13,023 bases of DNA from Clostridia bacterium (GTDB taxonomy: Bacteria; Bacillota; Clostridia; Oscillospirales; CAG-272). The position numbers and the translations under genes were made by a program. Each line of letters starts with the position of its first letter. Position 1 is the first letter of the stretch. Under the pieces are notes generated by a model that made no database searches, was not told where the DNA came from, and saw only the letters and a list, made by a program, of their open reading frames with translations. The stretch lies in the NCBI GenBank assembly GCA_017958705.1, contig JAGDCE010000074.1, forward strand, positions 1 to 13,023, in the 5' to 3' direction. Shown here in pieces: positions 1-6,793 of this stretch.

Positions 1-2
1 AG

Positions 3-617
3 GAGGTCGTGACCGGCGCCGTGAAGGCGGCGAAAAAGGTCCTCGACGGCACGGGCGTCAAGCTTTGCCTGTCGCTCGGCCCGCTCACGCAGCTGCTCGA
101 GCCGTACGGCGATATGGAGGAGGAGGAATGCGCCGCGATATACGACGAGATGCTCGACGCGGGCGTCTCCGCGGGAGTGGATATGATACTCGTCCAGACG
201 TTCATGGATCTTGAGATGATGCGCGTCGCGACGGTCGAGGCGCTGAAATACGGCCTGCCCGTGATGTGCTCGATGACCTTCGAGAAAAACGGCAAAACGA
301 TGTTCGGAAACTCCGTGCAGGACACGATCGACACGCTCGTCCCGCTCGGCATCACCGCGATAGGGCTCAACTGCTCGCTCGGTCCGGATCTGGCTCTGCC
401 TATTATAAAGGAATTCTCCGAAAAGACCGATCTGCCGCTGCTGTTCAAGCCGAACGCCGGAAAACCGATCCTTGCGGCGGACGGATCGACCGCCGCGGCG
501 TACACCGCGCAGCAGTTCGCGGAGGATATAAAACCGGCGCTGCAGTTCGTTTCATACATCGGCGGCTGCTGCGGCTCGGATGCGGAATATATAAAAGAGA
601 TAAAGAAACTGCTGTGA
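3..617 (+). CDS. Homocysteine S-methyltransferase family protein (5' partial)
   Basis: The reading frame is open to the left edge, so the gene starts upstream. Family members are usually about 280-300 residues and only about 205 are seen here, so roughly the first third is missing. The GTG at 9 is not a credible start: AGGAGG at 1-6 lies only two bases from it. The fold is the Zn-dependent MetH/BHMT-type barrel, which moves a methyl group onto a thiol (normally homocysteine), often from a methylated corrinoid. All three expected zinc-binding cysteines are visible: one in GLNCS (codon 372-374) and the pair in GGCCG (codons 567-572). The final strand and helix follow, with a normal end at TGA 615-617. 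A corrinoid protein gene follows 78 nt downstream, so the pair resembles a split methionine synthase or the acceptor half of a demethylation system. The family call is firm. The true methyl donor and acceptor cannot be read from the sequence. Confidence 0.9.
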   Translation, partial: EVVTGAVKAAKKVLDGTGVKLCLSLGPLTQLLEPYGDMEEEECAAIYDEMLDAGVSAGVDMILVQTFMDLEMMRVATVEALKYGLPVMCSMTFEKNGKTMFGNSVQDTIDTLVPLGITAIGLNCSLGPDLALPIIKEFSEKTDLPLLFKPNAGKPILAADGSTAAAYTAQQFAEDIKPALQFVSYIGGCCGSDAEYIKEIKKLL

Positions 618-695
618 ACCGCGGAGAGGGATGCGGGACCCCTGATCCGCGCGGCGCAAATAAACAAGTTACAAAAAATATCAAGGAGAGATATT

Positions 696-1337
696 ATGGA
701 TATTTTAGAAGAAATTTCCGAAAATCTGCAGCATGGTAAGGCTAAAGTCGTAAAAGAGCTCGTTCAGCAGGCGGTCGATTCCGGCATGGCTCCGGAGACA
801 GTTCTGAGAGAAGGTCTTCTTCCCGGAATGAGCGTCATAGGTGAGAAATTCAAAAACAACGAGGTCTACGTGCCGGAAGTGCTCGTCGCCGCAAGAGCGA
901 TGAACATGGGCGCGCAGGTGCTCAAGCCCTATCTTGAAAAGGCGGGTGTCAAAGCCGCCGGCAGAGTCTGCATCGGCACCGTTCAGGGCGACCTGCACGA
1001 CATCGGCAAGAACCTCGTCAAAATGATGCTTGAAGGCAAGGGACTCGAGGTCATAGACCTCGGCACCGACGTGGCGCCCGAGACGTTCATTCAGACGGCG
1101 ATAGATCAGAACTGCCAGATCATTTGCTGCTCGGCTCTGCTTACCACCACGATGGGCGTCATGGCGGACGTCGTTGAAAAAGCGAAGGAAGCCGGCATAC
1201 GCGATAAAGTCAAAATAATGATCGGCGGCGCGCCGGTTGACGAGGCGTTCTGCGAGAAGATCGGCGCGGACAAATACACGCCCGACGCCGCGTCCGCAGC
1301 GGATGCCGCGGCCGCGTTCTGCGCCGAAATGGTCTGA
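696..1337 (+). CDS. Corrinoid (B12-binding) methyl-carrier protein
   Basis: This 213-residue protein has the usual length and layout of MtaC/MttC/MtgC-type corrinoid proteins. A four-helix cap domain (about residues 1-85) is followed by a Rossmann-like cobalamin-binding domain (about 88-213). The base-off/His-on signature GDLHDIGKN is intact, and His101 (codon 996-998) should be the lower axial ligand to cobalt. The Ser/Thr-rich loop CSALLTTTMG and the glycine motif IGGAPV, which bind the nucleotide tail, are also present. The start is well supported by an AGGAG Shine-Dalgarno site at 684-688. It sits in the cytoplasm and carries the methyl group between a donor-side and an acceptor-side methyltransferase; the neighbour at 3-617 is the likely acceptor side. 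The donor-side enzyme (MttB-, MtaB- or uroporphyrinogen-decarboxylase-like) is not in the window and may lie upstream. Confidence 0.93.
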   Translation: MDILEEISENLQHGKAKVVKELVQQAVDSGMAPETVLREGLLPGMSVIGEKFKNNEVYVPEVLVAARAMNMGAQVLKPYLEKAGVKAAGRVCIGTVQGDLHDIGKNLVKMMLEGKGLEVIDLGTDVAPETFIQTAIDQNCQIICCSALLTTTMGVMADVVEKAKEAGIRDKVKIMIGGAPVDEAFCEKIGADKYTPDAASAADAAAAFCAEMV

Positions 1338-1356
1338 GGCAAAAGGAACGTCCGAC

Positions 1357-3921
1357 ATGAAAAAGAGCCCGTTTTTCAAACCGCTATTCGCGGTCTTGCT
1401 GTGCGTATCCATGCTCTTTCCCGCCTGCACGGGCGGAGGCGACGTGACGACGGTCCCCGCGACCGAGCCCGGTACGACACAGCAAAGCGTCACGGAGCCT
1501 GACGCGACGACCGCGGCCGATACGGAGACCGAACCCGTCACCGAAGCGCCGGTCGAGTTGCCGTACGACAATACTCACGCCTATATTTTCGCCGACTCGG
1601 ACAAAAAATCCGTGTGGACCGTGCAGGGCGCCGACGTGTCGCGCGAGTTCAACGTACTCAAAATGGTGCCGACGAACCACGACCCGATGATCTACTGCAC
1701 CTTTACAGAAGACGAGCAGTTCAGCGCGGATGAATATCCGTTCGTCGCCTACCGCTACAGCGCGAAAACTCATCTGAGCCAGGGCGTGTACTTCGTCGCC
1801 TCGACGGATCATCCGCAGTTCAGCGACGACGGCCTCACATGGATAAACGTCAACACCCGGGGCGTATGGACGAACGACATAAAGGACATGCGCGGCAACA
1901 ATTTCTGGGAAGGTACGATAACAGCGTTCCGCATAGACCCGATAAACGGCGGCGAGCTCGACAAGGGCGCCGTGATATATCTCGACCGCGTCGGATTTTT
2001 CAAAACGAAAGAGGACGCTCAGGCGTTCCTCGACACCGCGAAGGAGCCCGATTTTTCGGAGGCCGTCAGCTTTGCAAAGGATTTCGCCAAAGCTCTTATC
2101 CCAGGCGGCACTCTTTCCGCGGGATACGATTCATCCGATTTCCTGATGAAGGCGGACGCCGCGGCACAGATAAAGGACGGCGTCACGCCTCTCGTCGCTT
2201 ACACAGACGGCGGAAATACGGTTCCGGTGCCCGTTTCATACGTCAATTCCGTCGGATTCGTCACTTACATGGCGGAGAAGGCGGGCGAATATACTTTGAT
2301 ATATCCCGACAAGGCCGCGGAAACGGACGCGGATTTCGTGCTCGTGCGCGGCGTAATGACCGAAGCCGAGCTGTCGTCCGGCGCGCTGTCGGCGGTTGAC
2401 GCGGCAAAGATACTCAGGCGGACGCTCGTCTGCCGCGGAGATTCGCTTGATCTGACCGTCAAAGACGGAGCCTTCACCGCGGAGGACGCGGCGGAGATGA
2501 TCGCATCGTATCTTCTCTCTCTCGGCGTCGGCGTCTACACCGATCCCGACAGGCGGATAAACGGCAGATCCGACGGCGTCAACCTCGCCGTCAGCAGCGG
2601 CATTATCTCCGATATAACCGGCAATACCGTCAGCGGCGCCGAATTTGCGTCGGTCGTGACGCGGCTGATCAAGGCGATGCTCGGTCAGCCGGTACTGCCG
2701 TCCGCAATAAAAGAAAACGACGGCATCGTGATCGGCGCGTGGGCGAATTTCCCGTTCGCCGTGACGGACGGCACGATAAAAAAGCTGTCCGACTGCGGTA
2801 TTTCTCTTCTCGTCGACCTCGGGAGCATCGAACGACGTGAAACGCTCGGCACCGTGCTGAACAGCGCACGCAAATACGGCGTAAGCGTCCTGCGCTACAA
2901 TTATTCGCCGTCAAAATTCAAAGCGTCAAACCCCGATGCGATACCCTCGTCCTGCTATGAATATTACGATTACGATTCGTACTGCGGCAACATCATCTAC
3001 GATGAGCCGGGCACGGACAAATACGACAGCATGGCCGATCTGACGAGATACTACGAAAGCGTCCTTCCGGGCAAGCTCTGCTACTACAATCTGCTGCCGA
3101 TGTACGCGAACGCCGCGCAGCTCAAATACGGCGCGTCGGCGGCGCAGATAGCCTATTACGACGAGGACCCGGATCTTTACAAAAAATACGTCGAATCGTA
3201 CGCGGAAAAGATACCCGGCGGATATATGTGCGTCGATATCTATCCGTACCGCTCGAACGGCAAGAGCAAGACGATGTACGCGGGATATCTGCAGAACATG
3301 GAAATTTTCGCCTCGGCTTGCCGCAAGTACGACCGCGATTTCTGGCTGTACATCCAGTCGACCGACTACGACGGCGGCAAATGGACGCCCGATTACAACG
3401 ACATAGTCTGGCAGATGTACATAGGGCTTTCCTTCGGCGTTAAGACCTTCATCCATTTCGTTTACTGCTGGGGCGGCTACGACGCGTTCGTGCTGGAAGA
3501 TCAGCCGACGGATATCTACTACGCCGCGCAGAAGGCCGATTTTGAGATACTTTCTCTGTCCGACGACTACGTCAGATACGAAAACGTCGGCGCCTTCACC
3601 GTAAACTGCGAGAATACGAAATTCAAATACGCGCAGTTTGACAATCAGTACGGCGATTTCGGCGTTTTGAGCGACATACGGTCCGAGAGCCCTCTGCTCT
3701 TCGGATGTTTTGAAGAAAAAGACGGCGACGGCCGCGCGTTCACGGTCGTCAACATGAACGATCTCAAAAAGCCGACGAAGGCGACGGTGAGCTTCCGCCT
3801 TGACGGCCGGGACAGCGTTACCGCGTACGTCGGCGGAGAAAAAACACAACTGAAGGCAAATAACGGCGTTTTCACGCTTGAGTTGGAAGCGGCCGCCGGA
3901 GCCTTCATAATGGTAGAGTGA
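1357..3921 (+). CDS. Lipoprotein with glycosidase-like TIM barrel and SLH-like module
   Basis: The 854-residue product starts at ATG 1357, 19 nt after the corrinoid gene, behind AAGGAA at 1343-1348; this start is the one that gives a signal peptide. Layout: a lipoprotein signal with the lipidated cysteine at Cys24 (FPAC); a Thr/Glu-rich linker (about 28-65); a beta-sandwich, carbohydrate-binding-like domain (about 70-228, ending in an IYLDRVGFF-type strand); a second sandwich-like region (about 235-340); an SLH-like helical module (about 344-443, ending SGAEFASVVTRL); a TIM-barrel-like domain (about 457-790) with IIYDEP, where Glu550 is a candidate catalytic acid; and a C-terminal beta domain. 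The architecture fits an outer-face glycosidase of clan GH-A type, but I cannot name a family and the second catalytic residue is not evident. It may be a binding protein rather than an enzyme. Its position inside a corrinoid operon is odd. Confidence 0.8.
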   Translation: MKKSPFFKPLFAVLLCVSMLFPACTGGGDVTTVPATEPGTTQQSVTEPDATTAADTETEPVTEAPVELPYDNTHAYIFADSDKKSVWTVQGADVSREFNVLKMVPTNHDPMIYCTFTEDEQFSADEYPFVAYRYSAKTHLSQGVYFVASTDHPQFSDDGLTWINVNTRGVWTNDIKDMRGNNFWEGTITAFRIDPINGGELDKGAVIYLDRVGFFKTKEDAQAFLDTAKEPDFSEAVSFAKDFAKALIPGGTLSAGYDSSDFLMKADAAAQIKDGVTPLVAYTDGGNTVPVPVSYVNSVGFVTYMAEKAGEYTLIYPDKAAETDADFVLVRGVMTEAELSSGALSAVDAAKILRRTLVCRGDSLDLTVKDGAFTAEDAAEMIASYLLSLGVGVYTDPDRRINGRSDGVNLAVSSGIISDITGNTVSGAEFASVVTRLIKAMLGQPVLPSAIKENDGIVIGAWANFPFAVTDGTIKKLSDCGISLLVDLGSIERRETLGTVLNSARKYGVSVLRYNYSPSKFKASNPDAIPSSCYEYYDYDSYCGNIIYDEPGTDKYDSMADLTRYYESVLPGKLCYYNLLPMYANAAQLKYGASAAQIAYYDEDPDLYKKYVESYAEKIPGGYMCVDIYPYRSNGKSKTMYAGYLQNMEIFASACRKYDRDFWLYIQSTDYDGGKWTPDYNDIVWQMYIGLSFGVKTFIHFVYCWGGYDAFVLEDQPTDIYYAAQKADFEILSLSDDYVRYENVGAFTVNCENTKFKYAQFDNQYGDFGVLSDIRSESPLLFGCFEEKDGDGRAFTVVNMNDLKKPTKATVSFRLDGRDSVTAYVGGEKTQLKANNGVFTLELEAAAGAFIMVE

Positions 3922-3924
3922 TTT

Positions 3925-4482
3925 ATGGATAACAGCGTATTTTTCAAATCGCTTGAAGACCTTGTGCTAGGTCTCGGCGCGTACCGCGCGTCGGTCATCC
4001 CGGTGACGGCGGTCGAGACGGACGAATCTTTCCGCCGGCTCTGCGAGCAGAACGTATGCGGCAATTACGGAAAGAACTGGGCGTGTCCGCCGGACGCCGG
4101 CGGCATAATCGAGCTTATTGAGCAGCTGCGCTCGTACGAATTCATGCTCGTTTATCAGCTCGTCGGCGAGCTCGAGGACAGCTATGATTTCGAGGGCATG
4201 GCGGACGCGGCGAAGCGCTTCGCCGGTATAATAAACCGGATGCGCGTGTTATGCAAAGACGAGCCGTTCAGCCGCTATATCTGTCTCGGCGCGGGCGGCT
4301 GCACAGTATGCGAAGTCTGCGCGAAAAGGACCGGCGAGCCCTGCCGCCACCCCGACCTGATGACGACGTCGCTTGAGACGTACGGGGTCAACGTTTCGAA
4401 GCTCGCGCCCGCGGCGGGGATGAAATACATCAACGGACAGAACACGGTCACGTATTTCGGCGCCGTGCTGTTTGACCTGTGA
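3925..4482 (+). CDS. DUF2284 predicted metal-binding protein
   Basis: This 185-residue cytoplasmic protein matches the DUF2284 family by its two signature blocks: CGNYGKNWACPP (residues 45-56) and CLGAGGCTVCEVCAKRTGEPC (residues 120-140 overall). Nine cysteines are visible (40, 45, 54, 110, 120, 126, 129, 132, 140), and the C-x5-C-x2-C-x2-C-x7-C spacing looks like an Fe-S or zinc site. No signal peptide or membrane segment is seen. The start lies 3 nt after the lipoprotein stop with no strong Shine-Dalgarno site, so translation is probably coupled. The family has no firmly established function. Its genes often sit near corrinoid methyltransferases and their activators, as here, so a role in handling or reducing the corrinoid or another metal cofactor is a reasonable inference only. 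Confidence 0.88.
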   Translation: MDNSVFFKSLEDLVLGLGAYRASVIPVTAVETDESFRRLCEQNVCGNYGKNWACPPDAGGIIELIEQLRSYEFMLVYQLVGELEDSYDFEGMADAAKRFAGIINRMRVLCKDEPFSRYICLGAGGCTVCEVCAKRTGEPCRHPDLMTTSLETYGVNVSKLAPAAGMKYINGQNTVTYFGAVLFDL

Positions 4483-4487
4483 ATGAA

Positions 4488-5990
4488 ATGATCACAATAA
4501 TCTTAAACGGAAAAAGATACGAAGCGGAGCCGGGGATCTGTCTCGGCGATTTCGCCGCGGAAAAAGCCGGCGCCGCGCTGATCTGCGGCGGCCATGGCAA
4601 ATGCGGCAAATGCCGCGGGACCGTTGCCGGGAACGTATCCGAGCCGACGGAGCGCGAGCGCGCCGTCCTCACCGGGGACGAACTGCGGCGCGGAGTCCGT
4701 CTGCTTTGCCGCGTCCGCGCTTACGGCGACTGCACGGTCACGGCCGGCAAACCGTCTGACGGTCAGATACGGACCGACGGCGAGCTTCCCGCGCACGAGC
4801 ACGCGCCGGCGTTTTCTTCGTACGGGGCGGCGGTCGACGTCGGCACCACCACGATAGCCGCGCGTCTTTACCGTAAAGACGGCACGCAGGCGGCGGAAAA
4901 AAGCACGCTCAATCCCCAGCGCAGCTTCGGCGCGGACGTTGTGACGCGGATGGAAGCGGCGCTTGCGGGCCATGCCGCGGCGCTCGCCGCCGCGGTGCGC
5001 GGCGCGGTCTGCGAACTGCTGTGCGATATGGCGGCGCAGGCCGGCGCGGACGTCCGGCAGATCGACGGCGTCGTCATCACCGGAAACACGGTGATGCTTC
5101 ATTTTCTGACGCTGACCGACACGGAGCCGCTGACTCACGCGCCGTTTGCGGCGAGGAGACTGTTCGGTGAGACGGTAAGCGCCGCCTCGATCGGACTTGA
5201 CGCGCTTTTGCCGGACGCCCCCGTTTATCTGCCGCCGTGCGTGTCGGCATTCGTCGGCGCGGACACCGTGACCGCGGTCGCGGCGTCGGAAATGATAGAT
5301 AACGACGGCGTGTTTCTGCTGACCGACATCGGCACCAACGGCGAGACCGTTCTCAAATACGGCGGCGAAGTCTACGCCTGCTCCACCGCCGCGGGTCCCG
5401 CGTTCGAGGGCGCGGGCATCAGCATGGGCATGGGTGGCACGACCGGAGCGATAGACCGCGTCAGGCTTCTGCCCGACGGCGCGCTCGGCATCCACGTTAT
5501 AGGAGACGTCCCTCCGACAGGCATCTGCGGCAGCGGCCTTGTTGACGCGCTTTCTGCGCTCTGCGAGACCGGCGCGATAGACGAGACCGGCTACATTGAA
5601 GACGATCCCGTCCAGGTAGCGGGACCCGTCGTCATAACGCAGAACGACGTGCGCGCGGCGCAGCTTGCGAAAAGCGCGATACACGCCGGCATAAGGACCC
5701 TGCTCCACACCGCCGGGATCGGCTGCGATAGCGTCGACGCGCTGTACATCGCCGGAGGCTTCGGCAGTTACCTCGACGTGAAAAACGCCGGCAGGATCGG
5801 GCTTATCCCATCCGAGCTCGTGCCGCGCGTGCGCGTGCTCGGCAACGCCGCGCTGACCGGCGCGTCACTGCTGCTTCTCAGTCTGCCGCAGAGGCGAAAA
5901 TACGGGGAAGCGGCTGAGAAAATAAAGCTCGTGGAGCTCGCGTCGAACCCCGTTTTCGCCGCCGAATATATGGAACGCATGATGTTCTGA
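4488..5990 (+). CDS. ASKHA/DUF4445 corrinoid activation protein (RACo-like) with ferredoxin domain
   Basis: The protein couples ATP hydrolysis to one-electron reduction of inactive Co(II) corrinoid, restoring the methyl-accepting Co(I) state. Residues 1-80 form a plant-type [2Fe-2S] domain with cysteines at 33, 39, 42 and 74 (C-x5-C-x2-C then C). After a short linker comes the ASKHA ATPase fold: AAVDVGTTTIAARLY (phosphate-1 loop), GNTVMLHFLT, LLTDIGTNGE (phosphate-2), AGPAFEGAGISMG, GICGSGLVDALS and YIAGGFGSYLDVKNA. All parts look intact. At 500 residues it is shorter than the roughly 600-residue RACo of acetogens. ATG 4488 is chosen because the ferredoxin fold begins right there. An alternative GTG at 4479 would add three residues and overlap the DUF2284 stop by 4 nt. 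Neither start has a clear Shine-Dalgarno site. Its partner is probably the corrinoid protein at 696-1337. Confidence 0.92.
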   Translation: MITIILNGKRYEAEPGICLGDFAAEKAGAALICGGHGKCGKCRGTVAGNVSEPTERERAVLTGDELRRGVRLLCRVRAYGDCTVTAGKPSDGQIRTDGELPAHEHAPAFSSYGAAVDVGTTTIAARLYRKDGTQAAEKSTLNPQRSFGADVVTRMEAALAGHAAALAAAVRGAVCELLCDMAAQAGADVRQIDGVVITGNTVMLHFLTLTDTEPLTHAPFAARRLFGETVSAASIGLDALLPDAPVYLPPCVSAFVGADTVTAVAASEMIDNDGVFLLTDIGTNGETVLKYGGEVYACSTAAGPAFEGAGISMGMGGTTGAIDRVRLLPDGALGIHVIGDVPPTGICGSGLVDALSALCETGAIDETGYIEDDPVQVAGPVVITQNDVRAAQLAKSAIHAGIRTLLHTAGIGCDSVDALYIAGGFGSYLDVKNAGRIGLIPSELVPRVRVLGNAALTGASLLLLSLPQRRKYGEAAEKIKLVELASNPVFAAEYMERMMF

Positions 5991-5999
5991 GGTAAAAAA

Positions 6000-6299
6000 A
6001 TGAAACAAAGAAACGCCCTGTTCCGTATACTGAGCGTGACCGTCTGCATATTCTTTCTGATCACCGCCCCGTCTTTGACGGCGCTTGCCGGGTCCGGCAC
6101 GGAACAGACGGATACCGAAACGACGGAGGAAATGACGGAAGCCGCGCCCGAAACCGAGGCGGACGGGGAACTCGAGGCGGCGATGAAGATGCTTCGTGCA
6201 AATCTTTACGTTTTCTGCGCCGCGATAGTGCTTTTCATCGTCTGCACGGTCATATTTTTCGTGCTTCGCGCAAAAAAGAAAAAGGCGGGCGGGGCGTGA
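6000..6299 (+). CDS. Small secreted, membrane-anchored protein of unknown function
   Basis: This 99-residue protein starts at ATG 6000 behind GAGGT (5989-5993), 9 nt after the reactivase stop, so it is the last gene of the operon. An N-terminal signal peptide (about residues 1-30, ending ALAG) is followed by a short acidic Thr/Glu-rich stretch (about 32-58), then a helix and one transmembrane segment (about 67-90) ending in the basic stop-transfer RAKKKK. It should expose a small acidic segment of about 35 residues outside the membrane. No enzyme domain or cysteine motif is visible, and I do not recognise a family. The tail RAKKKK and the Thr/Glu linker resemble those of the GH32 protein at 6794-9382. 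The two-hydrophobic-segment plan, Shine-Dalgarno site and operon position make it a probable real gene. Confidence 0.7.
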   Translation: MKQRNALFRILSVTVCIFFLITAPSLTALAGSGTEQTDTETTEEMTEAAPETEADGELEAAMKMLRANLYVFCAAIVLFIVCTVIFFVLRAKKKKAGGA

Positions 6300-6340
6300 A
6301 AACGTCCCGCCGCACCGCCGTCCCGCGCCCCGCGCTTTTT
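6288..6340 (+). terminator. Probable terminator of the corrinoid operon
   Basis: A GC-rich stem (GGCGGGGCGT at 6288-6297, GAAA loop, ACGTCCCGCC at 6302-6311, one G-T pair) overlaps the end of the small gene. A second possible partner for GCGGGGCG is CGCCCCGC at 6326-6333, which is followed directly by GC and TTTTT (6336-6340). The two pairings are mutually exclusive; the second has the better T-tract. This could end the operon, but the geometry is untidy. Confidence 0.4.
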
Positions 6341-6403
6341 CTCCCGTGCCGCAAATACGGAGTCGCCATACGGAAATAATAGTATAAATATTCGTAAAAC
6401 CCC

Positions 6404-6432
6404 TTGACAAATCCGTTCTTTTGTGGTAGAAT
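6404..6432 (+). promoter_or_regulatory. Sigma-A-type promoter for tRNA-Lys
   Basis: TTGACA at 6404-6409 and TAGAAT at 6427-6432 are separated by exactly 17 bases. The -35 box is perfect and the -10 box has one mismatch to consensus. Transcription would start near 6439, about 27 nt before the mature tRNA. Confidence 0.85.
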
Positions 6433-6465
6433 ACACAGGCTTTGATAAGAAGCGCACATAAACGT

Positions 6466-6541
6466 GACTCATTAGCTCAGACGGTAGAGCACTTGACTTT
6501 TAATCAAGGTGTACGGAGTTCGAATCTCCGATGGGTCACCA
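6466..6541 (+). tRNA. tRNA-Lys (anticodon UUU)
   Basis: A full cloverleaf can be drawn: acceptor GACTCAT (6466-6472) with ATGGGTC (6531-6537, one T-G pair), D-stem GCTC/GAGC, anticodon stem CTTGA/TCAAG with loop CTTTTAA (anticodon TTT), a five-base variable loop and T-stem CGGAG/CTCCG with loop TTCGAAT. The discriminator is A6538, and the CCA end is encoded at 6539-6541. It stands alone between its own promoter and terminator, on the same strand as both flanking genes. It decodes AAA and AAG. Confidence 0.97.
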
Positions 6542-6577
6542 CGGCGGGCGGGACGATGTTCCGCCCGCCGTTTTCTT
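6542..6577 (+). terminator. Intrinsic terminator of tRNA-Lys
   Basis: A 10-bp perfect stem CGGCGGGCGG (6542-6551) / CCGCCCGCCG (6561-6570) with a nine-base loop is followed by TTTTCTT. It begins right after the encoded CCA, as expected for a single-tRNA transcript. Confidence 0.9.
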
Positions 6578-6793
6578 ACCGGTTCCGCCGATAAAATTTT
6601 CACAGCCGGATCTTCAAAAAGCTGTTCCCGGGACGGTTTATACCTGACGTGAGACGGCTTAAAAGGACAGCCGGGGCGTTATCACGGAAGCACGGCCGCG
6701 GCGCAACGGTGCGAAATCCGGCGCTAAGATGACAAAAAAAACGGCTTTTGGGACTTTCCGCCGCAAAAGCCCGTTTAAAGTGAGGAGAAAACC
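6578..6793 (+). other. Leader region of the GH32 gene, no gene seen; inverted repeat at 6739-6776
   Basis: These 216 bases hold no convincing reading frame and no strong promoter. The best candidate boxes (TTCAAA at 6613, TATACC at 6639) are poor and badly spaced. Just before the Shine-Dalgarno site (AGGAG, 6783-6787) is an inverted repeat: AAACGGCTTTTG (6739-6750) and CAAAAGCCCGTTT (6764-6776), one C bulged, 13-base loop, preceded by a run of A. In the plus-strand transcript it would be a hairpin ending about 6 nt before the ribosome site, so it could tune translation or protect the mRNA 5' end. Read on the minus strand it resembles an intrinsic terminator with a T8 tail, but no minus-strand gene is there to use it. 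Confidence 0.4.

Noticed and set aside
1..14. AGGAGG followed by GTG as a ribosome site and start codon
   Set aside because: The spacing is only 2 nt, and the protein would lack the first third of its barrel, so the frame must continue from upstream.
620..650. Hairpin GCGGA/TCCGC between the first two genes as a terminator
   Set aside because: The stem is only 5 bp with a weak interior and no T-tract follows. At most it is an intercistronic processing or stability hairpin.
705..1571. Long minus-strand frame opposite the corrinoid gene
   Set aside because: It is the complement of two well-supported genes in a GC-rich genome, with no recognisable domain or ribosome site. The same holds for the other long antisense frames, for example 2926-3849, 4503-5708, 8075-9433 and 10024-10989.
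2386..2520. Dockerin domain in the lipoprotein
   Set aside because: There are paired DA-x-x-I helices but the calcium loops (D-x-N-x-D-G) are missing. The SLH-like reading fits the following helix better.
6501..6541. tRNA-Lys 3' end as an integration (att) site
   Set aside because: I found no second copy of the tRNA 3' end and no integrase downstream in the window.
6739..6776. Minus-strand intrinsic terminator
   Set aside because: The T8 tail is good on the minus strand, but no minus-strand gene precedes it, so it is treated as a leader inverted repeat.
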